Of a stretch of DNA of 64,000 nucleotides, positions 49,230-57,859 are shown piece after piece. Location: NCBI RefSeq assembly GCF_022698145.1, contig NZ_JALDAX010000011.1, forward strand, positions 248,001 through 312,000, read 5' to 3'. This DNA comes from Streptomyces spinosisporus (lineage in GTDB: Bacteria > Actinomycetota > Actinomycetes > Streptomycetales > Streptomycetaceae). The notes beneath the pieces are model-generated. The model saw nothing but the letters and a program-made list of their open reading frames with translations, was not told the DNA's origin and searched no databases. Within the stretch, counting starts at the first letter, position 1. The number at the start of each line of letters is the position of its first letter. Both the position numbers and the translations under genes were made by a program.

Positions 49230-50759
49230 GTGATCACGCCCCCACCGCACACCTCACTCGTGCCCCGCCCCACCAAGTCCCGCTTCAAGGCAGGTCACTT
49301 CACCCTCACCGCGGACACCTGCCTGCGCGTCGGCAAGGGCGCGGAGGCGGCGGCCGACCTGCTGCGCACCACCCTGGCGCCCGCCACCGGGCTGCCGCTC
49401 GAGCCGGCTTCCGACGGAGCCGTCGTCCTCGCCCTCGACTCCGCCCTGACCGGCCTGGGCGACGAGGGCTACGGGCTGACGATCGGACCGGAATCCGTAC
49501 TGCTGCGGGCCCGGGAGGTCACCGGGCTGCTGCGCGGTGTGCAGACCATCCGCCAACTCCTGCCCGTAGAAGCCCTGTCGGCCACGCCGCAACGCGACAC
49601 GTCCTGGTCGCTGACCTGCGCGGAGATCACCGACCTCCCGCACCGGCCCTGGCGCGGGGCCATGCTCGACGTGGCCCGCCACTTCCAGCCCCTGCCGTAT
49701 CTGCTGCGCTACGTCGACCTGCTCGCCCTGCACAAGATCAACGTCTTCCATCTGCACCTGACCGACGACCAGGGCTGGCGGATGCCCGTCGCCGCCTACC
49801 CCAAGCTCACCGAGATCGGCGGCCATCGCCTGGAGTCCCTGATCGGCCCGACCGGGGAGCGCTACGACGGCGTGCCGCACGGCGGCGCCTACACGCGGGC
49901 GGAGCTCGCCCGGCTCGTCGCGTACGCGGCGGCGCGCGGCATCACCGTCATGCCCGAGATCGAGATGCCGGGTCACACGCGGGCCGCCCTGGCCGCCTAC
50001 CCGCACCTGGGCAACGACCCCGACCGCGCCCTGGACGTCTGGACCAGGTGGGGAGTGTGCGACACCATCCTGGGAGTCCACGACGAGGTGTTCGACTTCT
50101 GCCGCACCGTGCTGGACGAGGTCATGGACATCTTCCCCTCCCGCCACATCCACCTCGGCGGGGACGAGTGCCCCCTCACCGAATGGGCACGGAGCCCGGT
50201 GGCCGCCACCCGCCTGCGCGAGACCGGACTGAGCGACAGCACCGCGCTGCACCGATGGTTCCTCGGCCAGGTCGGCGCGCACCTGACGCACAACGGGCGG
50301 CAGCCGGTCGGCTGGGCCGAAACCGGCACCGAACTGCCCGACGGCTTCACGGTGATGGCCTGGCGCGACCCCGCGCACGCCCTCGCCGCCGCGGACCGCG
50401 GTCACGAGGTGATCAACTCCTACCACCGCGCCACGTACTTCGACTATCCGCAGAGTTCGGCGGCCGACGAACCGGCGGGCCAGCCGGGAGGCGTCGTCAG
50501 CCTGCGCGACACCCACGGCTACGAGCCCGTACCCGAGGGCGCCACCCCTGAGGCCGCCGCGCGCGTCCTGGGCACTCAGGCCCAGCTGTGGACCGAGTAC
50601 GCCGCCACCCGAGAACGCGTCGAATACCTCACCTACCCCCGTCTGTGCGCGCTGGCCGACGGCAGCTGGAGCGGCCCCACTCCGTGGACCGACTTCTCCT
50701 CCCGCCTGCGTGGGCACACCGCACGCCTCGACGCCCTCGACGTCAGCCGCCACCCCTGA
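49230..50759 (+). CDS. Cytoplasmic GH20 beta-N-acetylhexosaminidase (DasD-like)
   Basis: A 509-residue GH20 enzyme that removes GlcNAc (or GalNAc) from the non-reducing end by substrate-assisted catalysis. The N-terminal GH20b beta-domain (about 1-130) precedes the barrel; the catalytic D312-E313 pair lies in HIHLGGDECP. No signal peptide, so imported chitooligosaccharides are cleaved in the cytoplasm. It closes the transport operon like dasD after dasABC. The GTG start has GGAGA upstream. Its stop codon lies within a 20-bp duplication. Confidence 0.92.
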   Translation: MITPPPHTSLVPRPTKSRFKAGHFTLTADTCLRVGKGAEAAADLLRTTLAPATGLPLEPASDGAVVLALDSALTGLGDEGYGLTIGPESVLLRAREVTGLLRGVQTIRQLLPVEALSATPQRDTSWSLTCAEITDLPHRPWRGAMLDVARHFQPLPYLLRYVDLLALHKINVFHLHLTDDQGWRMPVAAYPKLTEIGGHRLESLIGPTGERYDGVPHGGAYTRAELARLVAYAAARGITVMPEIEMPGHTRAALAAYPHLGNDPDRALDVWTRWGVCDTILGVHDEVFDFCRTVLDEVMDIFPSRHIHLGGDECPLTEWARSPVAATRLRETGLSDSTALHRWFLGQVGAHLTHNGRQPVGWAETGTELPDGFTVMAWRDPAHALAAADRGHEVINSYHRATYFDYPQSSAADEPAGQPGGVVSLRDTHGYEPVPEGATPEAAARVLGTQAQLWTEYAATRERVEYLTYPRLCALADGSWSGPTPWTDFSSRLRGHTARLDALDVSRHP

Positions 50760-50789
50760 TCCGCACGCCCCACCCCTGATCCGCACCCC
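50750..50789. repeat. 20-bp tandem duplication across the GH20 stop
   Basis: Two adjacent 20-bp copies, CCACCCCTGATCCGCACGCC (50750-50769) and a second at 50770-50789 with one difference. The first copy includes the TGA stop codon of the GH20 gene. Confidence 0.9.
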
Positions 50790-50824
50790 CCACCCGAAGG
50801 TAGACCCCCTCCGGAAGGAACAGC

Positions 50825-52258
50825 ATGAACACGCATCCCACCCCCAGCAGATGGCGTGTCGCCGCAGCAGCAGCGGTGGCGATGGCCACCGCGGCCGGCG
50901 GTCTCGCCGCCCTGTCCGGCACGGCCAGGGCGGCCGGTGAACCCGTGACCGTCCAGTACCGCACCAGCGCCACCGGCGCCACGGCGGACCAGGCCGAGCC
51001 CTGGATCAAGGTCAAGAACACCGGTACGAGCACCGTCCAGCTCTCCGGGGTCAAGGTCCGCTACTACTTCAAGTCCGACTCCGGCAACGCCAGTTACCGT
51101 TTCGCATGCTCGTGGGCGGTCAAGGGCTGCGGCAACATCACCGGCACCTTCGGCACCCTGGCCAACCCCACCGCCACGGCCGACCGCTACCTGGACATCG
51201 GCTTCACCTCAGGAGCGGGCACGCTCGCCCCTGGCGCGGACACCGGCGACATGCAGCTGCGGTTCTACCGCTCCGACTGGCAGCCGCTCAAGCAGAGCGA
51301 CGACTACTCCTTCGGGGCCTCCCAGACGTCGTACGCCAACTGGCCCAAGGTCACCGCCCAGCTGTCGGGCAGCACCGTGTGGGGCGCGGCCCCCGAGGGC
51401 AACGACCCGAGCGATCCGCCCACCGACCCGCCCACGGACCCCCCGGCCGACGGGCAGAGTCTGTTCGACGACTTCAACTACTCCTCCTCCAGCGACCCGA
51501 GGATCTCGGCGAACGGCTGGAACGTCCGCTCCAACTCGGGCGGGCCCGGAGTGCCCGGCGCCACCTGGTCCCCGGAGAACGTCACCTTCGCCACCACGGG
51601 CGGCAACTCCGTGATGAACCTGCGGACGTCGACCGCCGGCACCGCGGAGAGCACCAAGCAGACCGAAGTCCTCACCAAGGCGCTGAAGTTCAAGAACGGC
51701 ACCTACGCCGCACGGGTCAACTTCTCCGACGCACCGGTGTCGGGCCCCGACGGCGACCACCTCGTCCAGACCTTCTTCACCATCAACGACCTCAAGGCAC
51801 CGATGGCCGACGACTACTCGGAGTACGACTTCGAGTATCTGCCGAACGGAGGCTGGGGCGAGCCGTCGAACATCCTCTACACGACGTCCTGGGAGACCTA
51901 CAACCCGGACCCGTGGCAGGCGGTCAACCAGCACACCGAGGGCCGGCAGAGCTACGCCGGCTGGCACGATCTGCTGCTGACCATCGACAACAGCACCATC
52001 AAGTACTACATCGACGGACAGCTCTTCGGCACCCATGACGCCGCCTACCTGCCCGAGCGGCCCATGTCGATCAACTTCAACCAGTGGCTGATCGACCTCG
52101 CGGGCCAGACCGGCACGACGCCCCGCTCCTACGACGAGAAGGTCGACTACGTCCTCCACGTCAAGGACCAGGTCCTGACCCCGGCCCAGGTCACGGCGAA
52201 GATCAACGCATACCGCTCCGCGGGCACCACCTTCGAGGACACGGTGTCCGGCGGCTAG
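50825..52258 (+). CDS. Secreted CBM3-GH16 protein
   Basis: A 477-residue secreted protein: Sec signal (cleavage near 37), family-3 carbohydrate-binding module (about 40-188; VTVQYRTSATGATADQAEPW...), a Pro/Asp linker (DPSDPPTDPPTDPPAD), then a GH16 jelly roll with the catalytic EYDFE (E333, D335, E337). CBM3 binds crystalline cellulose or chitin; GH16 enzymes cleave beta-1,3/1,4-glucans, galactans or act as chitin-glucan transferases. The combination is uncommon. It follows the das-like operon by 66 bp without a clear terminator, so it may be co-expressed. The substrate is not certain. Confidence 0.85.
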   Translation: MNTHPTPSRWRVAAAAAVAMATAAGGLAALSGTARAAGEPVTVQYRTSATGATADQAEPWIKVKNTGTSTVQLSGVKVRYYFKSDSGNASYRFACSWAVKGCGNITGTFGTLANPTATADRYLDIGFTSGAGTLAPGADTGDMQLRFYRSDWQPLKQSDDYSFGASQTSYANWPKVTAQLSGSTVWGAAPEGNDPSDPPTDPPTDPPADGQSLFDDFNYSSSSDPRISANGWNVRSNSGGPGVPGATWSPENVTFATTGGNSVMNLRTSTAGTAESTKQTEVLTKALKFKNGTYAARVNFSDAPVSGPDGDHLVQTFFTINDLKAPMADDYSEYDFEYLPNGGWGEPSNILYTTSWETYNPDPWQAVNQHTEGRQSYAGWHDLLLTIDNSTIKYYIDGQLFGTHDAAYLPERPMSINFNQWLIDLAGQTGTTPRSYDEKVDYVLHVKDQVLTPAQVTAKINAYRSAGTTFEDTVSGG

Positions 52259-52396
52259 GGGCGCCACTCACCGCGGCCGCGGACGCTCTCGCCGGTCGGG
52301 ACTCACCCACCATGAGGCCCTCCGGCTGCGAGGCGGCCCCCGCTCGGCGAGGATGGCCGAGAGCCGAGCGGGGGCCGATGCGGAAGCCGAGGAACT

Positions 52397-53377
52397 GTGG
52401 GACCACGAGGCCGGCACCCGAGGGAGCGACCCTCCCCGCGCACGCCCTCGTGGCGCCACGGCCTGGTCGCGGTCGTCGTCCTGCTGGCGGTCTGCGGCGC
52501 CGGCATCGGGCTGTATCTCAACGAACGCTCGGCACGCCAGAAGGCCGTCACGGTCGGCATGAAGGCGGCGCCGCGCGACCGGCTCGACATCGAGGCCGAC
52601 GTACGCCAGACCGATCCCGAACAACGCACCGCCACACTGCAGTTGACGGCCACACCGCACGGCAGGTTCGGCGACGGCGAGGGATCACCCGTCAAGGACA
52701 TCACGCTGGTCACCAACGCGCCGGACGGCAATGATCTGCGGTTCAAGGCCTACAGCACGGCGTGGCTGAAGGAGATCTCGGTGCCCCTGACCGAGGGCAC
52801 GGCGTCGGACTACCCGTTCGACCGGTACACCGCCTCCCTCGTGATCGGCGCGATCGCCGGCCAAGAGACGGTGCCCGTGACGCTGCGCTTCCGCGACGAG
52901 GACTCCTACTTCGCCATCACGGCGGACCGGACCGGCTACGAGGGCGGGGTCGCCGCCGTCACCGCCCACGTCACACGCTCACGGAGCACCTTCATCCTCG
53001 CCTGGTTCATGATCATCGCCATGTGGACGGTGGCCCTCGCGGTGGTGGTCGCCTGCTGGCTGGTCGTGCGCCAGGGCCGCGGGCTGGTCTGGGGTGCCCT
53101 GGGCTGGATGGCCGGCAGCCTCTTCGCCCTCGTGGGCCTGCGCAACGCGGCCTCCGGAAACCCGCCCAACGGCAGCCTGCTCGACTACGCCGCCTTCTAC
53201 TGGGCCGAGGCCCTGATCGCCCTGAGCCTCACCTGGCTCGTCCTCCACGGGGTCCTGGTGGAACACCGGACGGGCGGCCCGGTCCCCGAAGCGCCGCAGC
53301 GCCGCACGCTCCGCCCTCCCCGGGTGCGCCACCGGCCGCGCCCCTGGCGGGTACGGGGGCGACGACCGCAGGCGTGA
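52397..53377 (+). CDS. DUF4436-family membrane protein
   Basis: A 326-residue protein with an N-terminal anchor helix (GLVAVVVLLAVCGAGIGLYL), a soluble domain that contains YPFDRYTASLVIGA, the conserved core of the DUF4436 family, and three further helices (FILAWFMIIAMWTVALAVVV, in part). The family is of unknown function. The GTG at 52397 has GAGGAAC upstream. The last 35 residues are basic and Pro-rich and overlap, on the other strand, the C-terminal extension of an MFS transporter. Neither tail looks conserved. Confidence 0.82.
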   Translation: MGPRGRHPRERPSPRTPSWRHGLVAVVVLLAVCGAGIGLYLNERSARQKAVTVGMKAAPRDRLDIEADVRQTDPEQRTATLQLTATPHGRFGDGEGSPVKDITLVTNAPDGNDLRFKAYSTAWLKEISVPLTEGTASDYPFDRYTASLVIGAIAGQETVPVTLRFRDEDSYFAITADRTGYEGGVAAVTAHVTRSRSTFILAWFMIIAMWTVALAVVVACWLVVRQGRGLVWGALGWMAGSLFALVGLRNAASGNPPNGSLLDYAAFYWAEALIALSLTWLVLHGVLVEHRTGGPVPEAPQRRTLRPPRVRHRPRPWRVRGRRPQA

Positions 53378-54655
53378 GGTGTCGGGGAGCGTGCGCCCCA
53401 GGCGCGCGAGCGGGGACACGGCCATCAGCGCGGGCGACAGCAGCATGCCTGCGGCGCAGACCAGGAGGCTGGTGCGTGTGCCCCACGTCTGGGCGAGGAA
53501 GCCTCCGAGGAGCGAGCCGAGCGGGGCCAGCCCCATGCCGACGAAGTTGATCGTCGCGGCCGCGCGGCCCTGCATCGCGTCCGGTGTGACGGTCTGCCGT
53601 ACGGCCATGATCGTGACGTTCACCAGCTGGCCGAAGGTCCCGAAGACGAGGTTGACGGCGAGCAGCGCCGGAACCGTCGCACCGGGCGGGCCGTGCAGTG
53701 CGGGCACGAACAGGAACACGCCGTCGCCGAGCGCCGCCGCCGACACGAGCACGACGCCGTACCCGAAGCGACTCGGCAGGCGGGCGGCCAGCAGCGAGCC
53801 GAGGAGCGCGCCCGGCCCCGTCGCCGCGAGCGCCAGTCCGACGGCGGTGCCCGACAGGTGCAGATCCCGTGGCAGGAAGAGCAGATAGACGGTTATGACG
53901 GCCGCGAAGAAGAACTGGAACGCGGCCGACGCGAGACACACAGTGCGCAGCGAGACGTCTCCCGCGACAAAGCGCAGCCCCTGATGGATCAGCCGCCAGA
54001 CCCGAGGAGGGCGTGCAGGGCGTTGCGGAACGGACTCGCCGCGCCCGATACGGCGGATCGACAGGAACGACAGCGCGAAGAACACGGCGCTGGAGGCCGC
54101 GGCGATCGGAGCCGACAGCACGGACACCAGGGCACCGCCGAGTGCGGGACCGCCGATCTGCGCGGCGGAGCGACTGCCTTCGAGCGCGCTGTTGCCCCGC
54201 ACCAACAGACCTCGATCCACAAGCCGTACCAACGACGCCTGATACGCCACGTCGAAGACCACGGACAGGGCCCCGACGACGAACGCGACCACGAGCAGCG
54301 CCGGCATGCCGAGTGCACCGAGGAGCCCGGCCACGGCGGCGGCACCCAGGACCAGGGTCCGACCGGAGTCCGCCAGCACCATCAGCGTGCGCGTCCGCCA
54401 CCGGTCCACCCATGCGCCGACGAAAAGAGAGAGCAGCAGAATCGGCGCCTGCCCCACCGCGCGCAGGGCGCCCAACTGACCGGCACCTGCGTGAAGCGTC
54501 AGGACGGCGAAGAGCGGCAGGACCACCAGGCTTGCCTGCTCGCCCAGTTGGGACATCGTCTGCCCCATCCAGAGCCTGCGGAAGTCGCGGTGCCGCCACA
54601 GGCTCGGGGCAACAGGTCGAACGCAACGAGAGACACCAGGAGAAGGGGACGGCAC
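52979..54655 (-). CDS. MFS transporter with read-through C-terminus
   Basis: A 558-residue MFS protein. Residues 1-425 form a normal 12-helix exporter (VGAWVDRWRTRTLMVLAD near the first loop). The last 130 or so residues (after PLARLGRTLPDTSRLRSS) are basic, His- and Gly-rich (HDQPAGDHHREGHRPHG) and are the antisense of the DUF4436 gene, so they are probably not native sequence. The two genes overlap tail to tail by 399 bp. Either the original stop near 53370 was lost or the frame shifted. The GTG at 54655 has GAGAGG upstream. Confidence 0.82.
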   Translation of the reverse strand: MPSPSPGVSRCVRPVAPSLWRHRDFRRLWMGQTMSQLGEQASLVVLPLFAVLTLHAGAGQLGALRAVGQAPILLLSLFVGAWVDRWRTRTLMVLADSGRTLVLGAAAVAGLLGALGMPALLVVAFVVGALSVVFDVAYQASLVRLVDRGLLVRGNSALEGSRSAAQIGGPALGGALVSVLSAPIAAASSAVFFALSFLSIRRIGRGESVPQRPARPPRVWRLIHQGLRFVAGDVSLRTVCLASAAFQFFFAAVITVYLLFLPRDLHLSGTAVGLALAATGPGALLGSLLAARLPSRFGYGVVLVSAAALGDGVFLFVPALHGPPGATVPALLAVNLVFGTFGQLVNVTIMAVRQTVTPDAMQGRAAATINFVGMGLAPLGSLLGGFLAQTWGTRTSLLVCAAGMLLSPALMAVSPLARLGRTLPDTSRLRSSPPYPPGARPVAHPGRAERAALRRFGDRAARPVFHQDPVEDEPGEAQGDQGLGPVEGGVVEQAAVGRVSGGRVAQAHEGEEAAGHPAQGTPDQPAALAHDQPAGDHHREGHRPHGDDHEPGEDEGAP

Positions 54656-54802
54656 AGGGAAGACCTCTCGGACGACCGACCCTGTCTTCGCAGCTCGTGG
54701 GTCACCGGCTGCCCGCACACTAACTCCCGCTCGGCGCGGCACGCGAGGTGTTTTAGGCGCAGACGCGTGCGCCCCGGACCGCCGAGCGGTGGCCCGCCGG
54801 GC

Positions 54803-55666
54803 TCACTCGTCCTGCGCCCGGTCGTACACCTGCCGGGCGAGCGGGCCCAGATACTCCGCTGCGATGGCCGTGTCACCGGTGGCGTCGTTGCCGTAACTGG
54901 TGACGCCCGTCACCGTGCCCGTGCCCCGCGCACCGTCGAAGTGCGCCAGCCATGGGCCTCCGCTTGCCCCGCCTCCCATGTCGCAGGGGACTTCCTGGGC
55001 GTGGTGGCGCGACGGTCGTGCTGTCGCGGTGCAGGACATCAGCTCCTCGCCGCGCTGCGGCCGGGTGCCGGGATATCCGAACACGGTGACCTTCCCGCCG
55101 GGTCGGCCGGTGAAGGCCACCTCCTGGGTACCCACCACGTCCGCCAGCCGGCGTCCCGCCCGCGCATCCACGACGAGTGCGGCGACGTCGTACGCGTCGT
55201 CCGTCTCCCAGCTACGGGGCATCGTGAACGCCCTGACGGCGAAAGCCCCGTACGGCATTGCGCCCTTGTCGTAGCCCGGGACGAAGACCAGGGAGATGTG
55301 ATGGTTGCCGGGCGAGGCGGGGACCTGCGCGCAGTGGGCGGCGGCCAGCACTACCGAGTGATTCCTCGCGGGCACCGACGTGGCGGTGCACCAGGAGTCC
55401 TCGCCCTTGTCGTTCACGAAGAAGAGCCGTCCGATCGACGCGATCCGCGGACCCCGCCAGACCTTCTGATCCGCGGGCGTCGCGCCCTCGTCGAGTGAGG
55501 CACCCGCCTGCCGTATACGTCCGGCGGTCCAGTACTCCAGGGCCTGCCTGCGGTCCGCCTCGCTGTACGTCACCGTTGCCACGGTGTCCGCGGCCTGTCT
55601 GCCCGGCAGCACGGACACCGCGGCGACGAGGGCGAGGGCGCAGGGTCCGACTGCTCTCAGCCGCAT
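54803..55666 (-). CDS. Secreted trypsin-like serine protease
   Basis: A 287-residue chymotrypsin-fold protease with a Sec signal (VGPCALALVAAVSVLPG). The catalytic triad is visible as His in VLAAAHCA, Asp in SWETDDAYDVAALVVD, and Ser in MGGGASGGPW. Such secreted proteases of Streptomyces process or degrade extracellular proteins; some lack normal peptidase activity. A start at the GTG at 55720 would add 18 unlikely residues; I use the ATG at 55666. It lies 109 bp after the cell-wall hydrolase gene on the same strand. Confidence 0.9.
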   Translation of the reverse strand: MRLRAVGPCALALVAAVSVLPGRQAADTVATVTYSEADRRQALEYWTAGRIRQAGASLDEGATPADQKVWRGPRIASIGRLFFVNDKGEDSWCTATSVPARNHSVVLAAAHCAQVPASPGNHHISLVFVPGYDKGAMPYGAFAVRAFTMPRSWETDDAYDVAALVVDARAGRRLADVVGTQEVAFTGRPGGKVTVFGYPGTRPQRGEELMSCTATARPSRHHAQEVPCDMGGGASGGPWLAHFDGARGTGTVTGVTSYGNDATGDTAIAAEYLGPLARQVYDRAQDE

Positions 55667-55774
55667 GGGTCCACGGTAGGCGGGGGCTGGTGTGCCGACC
55701 ACTCGAGCGGGGTCCGTCACACGGCATATGCCTGAGTCAACGGCCCCGCTCGTGACGTGGGCTGCAGTAGGGAG

Positions 55775-57691
55775 TTACCTGCCCCCGGCCGTGACCTCCG
55801 CCGCGTACACCAGCGCGACGCGGTGGTTGTACTGGATGGTGTACATCGGCTTGGCGCCGGTGACGACCGTGCCGCTGGAGGGGAAGAAGTCGTCCGTGAG
55901 GGCCGGCGGCCGGGTGGCGACGTAGGCCTGGCCGGGCGGGACGGTGTACATGCTCAGCGGGGACTGGGTGGAGGGGGACAGGCCGGAGGGGTACTCGGAG
56001 GCGTCGGGGTAGCTGGAGCCGTACACCGCGACCGGGGAGGTGCCGGCGGCCTTGATCACCTGCACGCCGTGGGCGCGGACCGTGTTGCGGCCGTGCGGAT
56101 TGTGGAACCACACCTTCGAGCCGCTGTACCAGATGGCGGTCCAGTCACCGTCCCGGTCGGCGACGACGAACTGCTGCCCCGCCTGAGCGGCGCTGCCCCA
56201 GTCGTTGATCCGGTCCGTGCCGGCCGCGTCCGGGTGGATCGCCTGGTCCCCGAAGAGCGGGGCGTCTGCGCTGGGTGCGGTGCGCAGGTGGACGAAGTCG
56301 GACGCCTGCCTGGTCTCGGTGCACTCGGTGGTGGCGCCCGTGGGGTCGTCGTCGGGGCAGATCCGCACCGTCTGCTTGTTGTGCGCGAAGCCCGGAGCGA
56401 TGGTGACCACCGAGCCGACGGGACCGACCCCGTGCCGTCCGGTGTGCACCCCGAGCAGGTTCATGAAGTGGTTCCAGTCCCAGGACGGGCCCGGATCCCA
56501 GTGCATGCCGGCGACGAGGGACGAGGTCGGACCGGCAACGTTGTCGTGTCCGATGATGTGCTGACGGTCCAGCGGGATGTCGTACCGGTCGGCCAGGTAC
56601 TTCACGAGGTCGGCCGTGGCCTCGTACTGCGCCTCGGTGTACCAGGTGGCGCCGTGCGCGGCGTAGCCCTCGTGCTCGATGCCGATCGAGTGCATGTTGG
56701 TGGAGTAGTTGCCCGCGTGGAAGGCCAGGTCCTTCGTGGGCACCATCTGCGTCACCGCGCCGTCGGAGGAGCGCATGACGTAGTGCGCGGCGCTGCCGCC
56801 CGCCGTCTGGAAGGCGGAGATGGCGGCGTCGTAGGAGCTCTCCGTGTCGTGTATCACGATGGTGTCGATACGGATGCCGTTGGCAGGGCGGTCGGAGACC
56901 TGGCCGTTGGACGGCGCCGCCGGGACGAAGGTGCAGTCCACGGTGGCAGGGCACTCGACGTCCGTGTCCGCCGCCGACTTCAGACGCAGGTCGGCCAACT
57001 GGCCAGTGGCCGGGCTGACTTCGCTGTCGGCCCTCAGGGTCACGCGCTCGCCGTCCGCCGTGGTGCGGGCGGCGCCCTTCTTCATCGTGGCGTAGACCCG
57101 GTCGGCGTAGGCCGCGGCACCCTGCCGCTGGGTGGACTGGCTGTACCGGGCCACGGCGGCGTACCAGTTGCCGGGTTCGGCGGAGGTGTGGCCGGTGGTC
57201 TTCTTCTGGTACGAGGCGATCAGCGCAGCGCCGCCGCGGATGTTGGCGGCCGGATCGGTGCGCAGCTCCTCGGCGGACAGGCCGGTGAGCTTCGCCGCGG
57301 CCCGGAGGGTGTGCAGGGCGGGATCCGCGGCCATCGAGGCCAGGTTTCCGCGGCCCGCCGCGCCCGCGTCACCGGCGGCCAGCATGGCGGGCGTGACGTC
57401 CGTCAGATGCATCGGACCGTAGCCGCCGTCCGTGCTGTGCTGCCCGGAATGTGTCTCCCAGGCCGACTCCTGGTACGCCACCGCCATCAGCACCTGGCGC
57501 GGGACCTGGTACTCGTCGGCCGCGCTCGCGAAGTCCTCGGCCAGAGTGGTCGCCTGTGAGTCGGAGTCGTCGGTGGCCAGTGCCGTCACCGGAACGGCCA
57601 TCGCCCCCGCGACGACGAGCGCGCTCGCGGCGATCAGCGCACGACGGCGGCGCCGCGACGCGTCCCCGTGCCCGGCATCTCTAGTGGTCAT
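55775..57691 (-). CDS. Secreted cell-wall hydrolase: lysozyme-like plus amidase domains
   Basis: A 638-residue secreted protein (signal RRRRRALIAASALVVAGAMA). An N-terminal lytic-transglycosylase-like domain (about 45-210; VAYQESAWETHSG with the catalytic Glu) is followed by an amidase_2 domain (about 270-430; IDTIVIHDTESSY, SIGIEHEGY and IIGHDNVAGP provide the zinc ligands and Glu) and SH3-like regions at the end (KVWFHNPHGRNTVRAHG). It therefore can cut both the glycan strand and the amide bond of peptidoglycan. In streptomycetes this suits sporulation, branching or defence. Its gene has its own long 5' region. Confidence 0.9.
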   Translation of the reverse strand: MTTRDAGHGDASRRRRRALIAASALVVAGAMAVPVTALATDDSDSQATTLAEDFASAADEYQVPRQVLMAVAYQESAWETHSGQHSTDGGYGPMHLTDVTPAMLAAGDAGAAGRGNLASMAADPALHTLRAAAKLTGLSAEELRTDPAANIRGGAALIASYQKKTTGHTSAEPGNWYAAVARYSQSTQRQGAAAYADRVYATMKKGAARTTADGERVTLRADSEVSPATGQLADLRLKSAADTDVECPATVDCTFVPAAPSNGQVSDRPANGIRIDTIVIHDTESSYDAAISAFQTAGGSAAHYVMRSSDGAVTQMVPTKDLAFHAGNYSTNMHSIGIEHEGYAAHGATWYTEAQYEATADLVKYLADRYDIPLDRQHIIGHDNVAGPTSSLVAGMHWDPGPSWDWNHFMNLLGVHTGRHGVGPVGSVVTIAPGFAHNKQTVRICPDDDPTGATTECTETRQASDFVHLRTAPSADAPLFGDQAIHPDAAGTDRINDWGSAAQAGQQFVVADRDGDWTAIWYSGSKVWFHNPHGRNTVRAHGVQVIKAAGTSPVAVYGSSYPDASEYPSGLSPSTQSPLSMYTVPPGQAYVATRPPALTDDFFPSSGTVVTGAKPMYTIQYNHRVALVYAAEVTAGGR

Positions 57692-57836
57692 GAAAACAGT
57701 CCCCGAAGCTGAAGAGAGTCCAATGAGCGGGAGCGACCGGGCCGGTGCACGCAGGGCTGCGGGCCTCGGTGTGGCCAGGTCCTCGCCACTTCGGGTGTGG
57801 ATGATCCTCCTCCGAGCGAACCGGCGTCAACCTCGG

Positions 57837-57858
57837 TCGGTTGAAGGTGATTTGAAGG
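57837..57858 (-). repeat. 11-bp direct repeat upstream of the cell-wall hydrolase gene
   Basis: On the minus strand CTTCAAATCAC and CTTCAACCGAC are adjacent, 8 of 11 bases identical, directly after the universal-stress gene stop and 146-167 bp before the hydrolase start. Adjacent 11-bp repeats resemble PhoP boxes in layout, though the match to G(G/T)TCAYYYR(G/C)G is poor. Confidence 0.35.
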
Positions 57859-57859
57859 T

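Noticed and set aside
49254..50786. 510-codon antisense frame opposite GH20
   Set aside because: Gly/Val/Gln-rich shadow; GH20 catalytic residues are on the plus strand.
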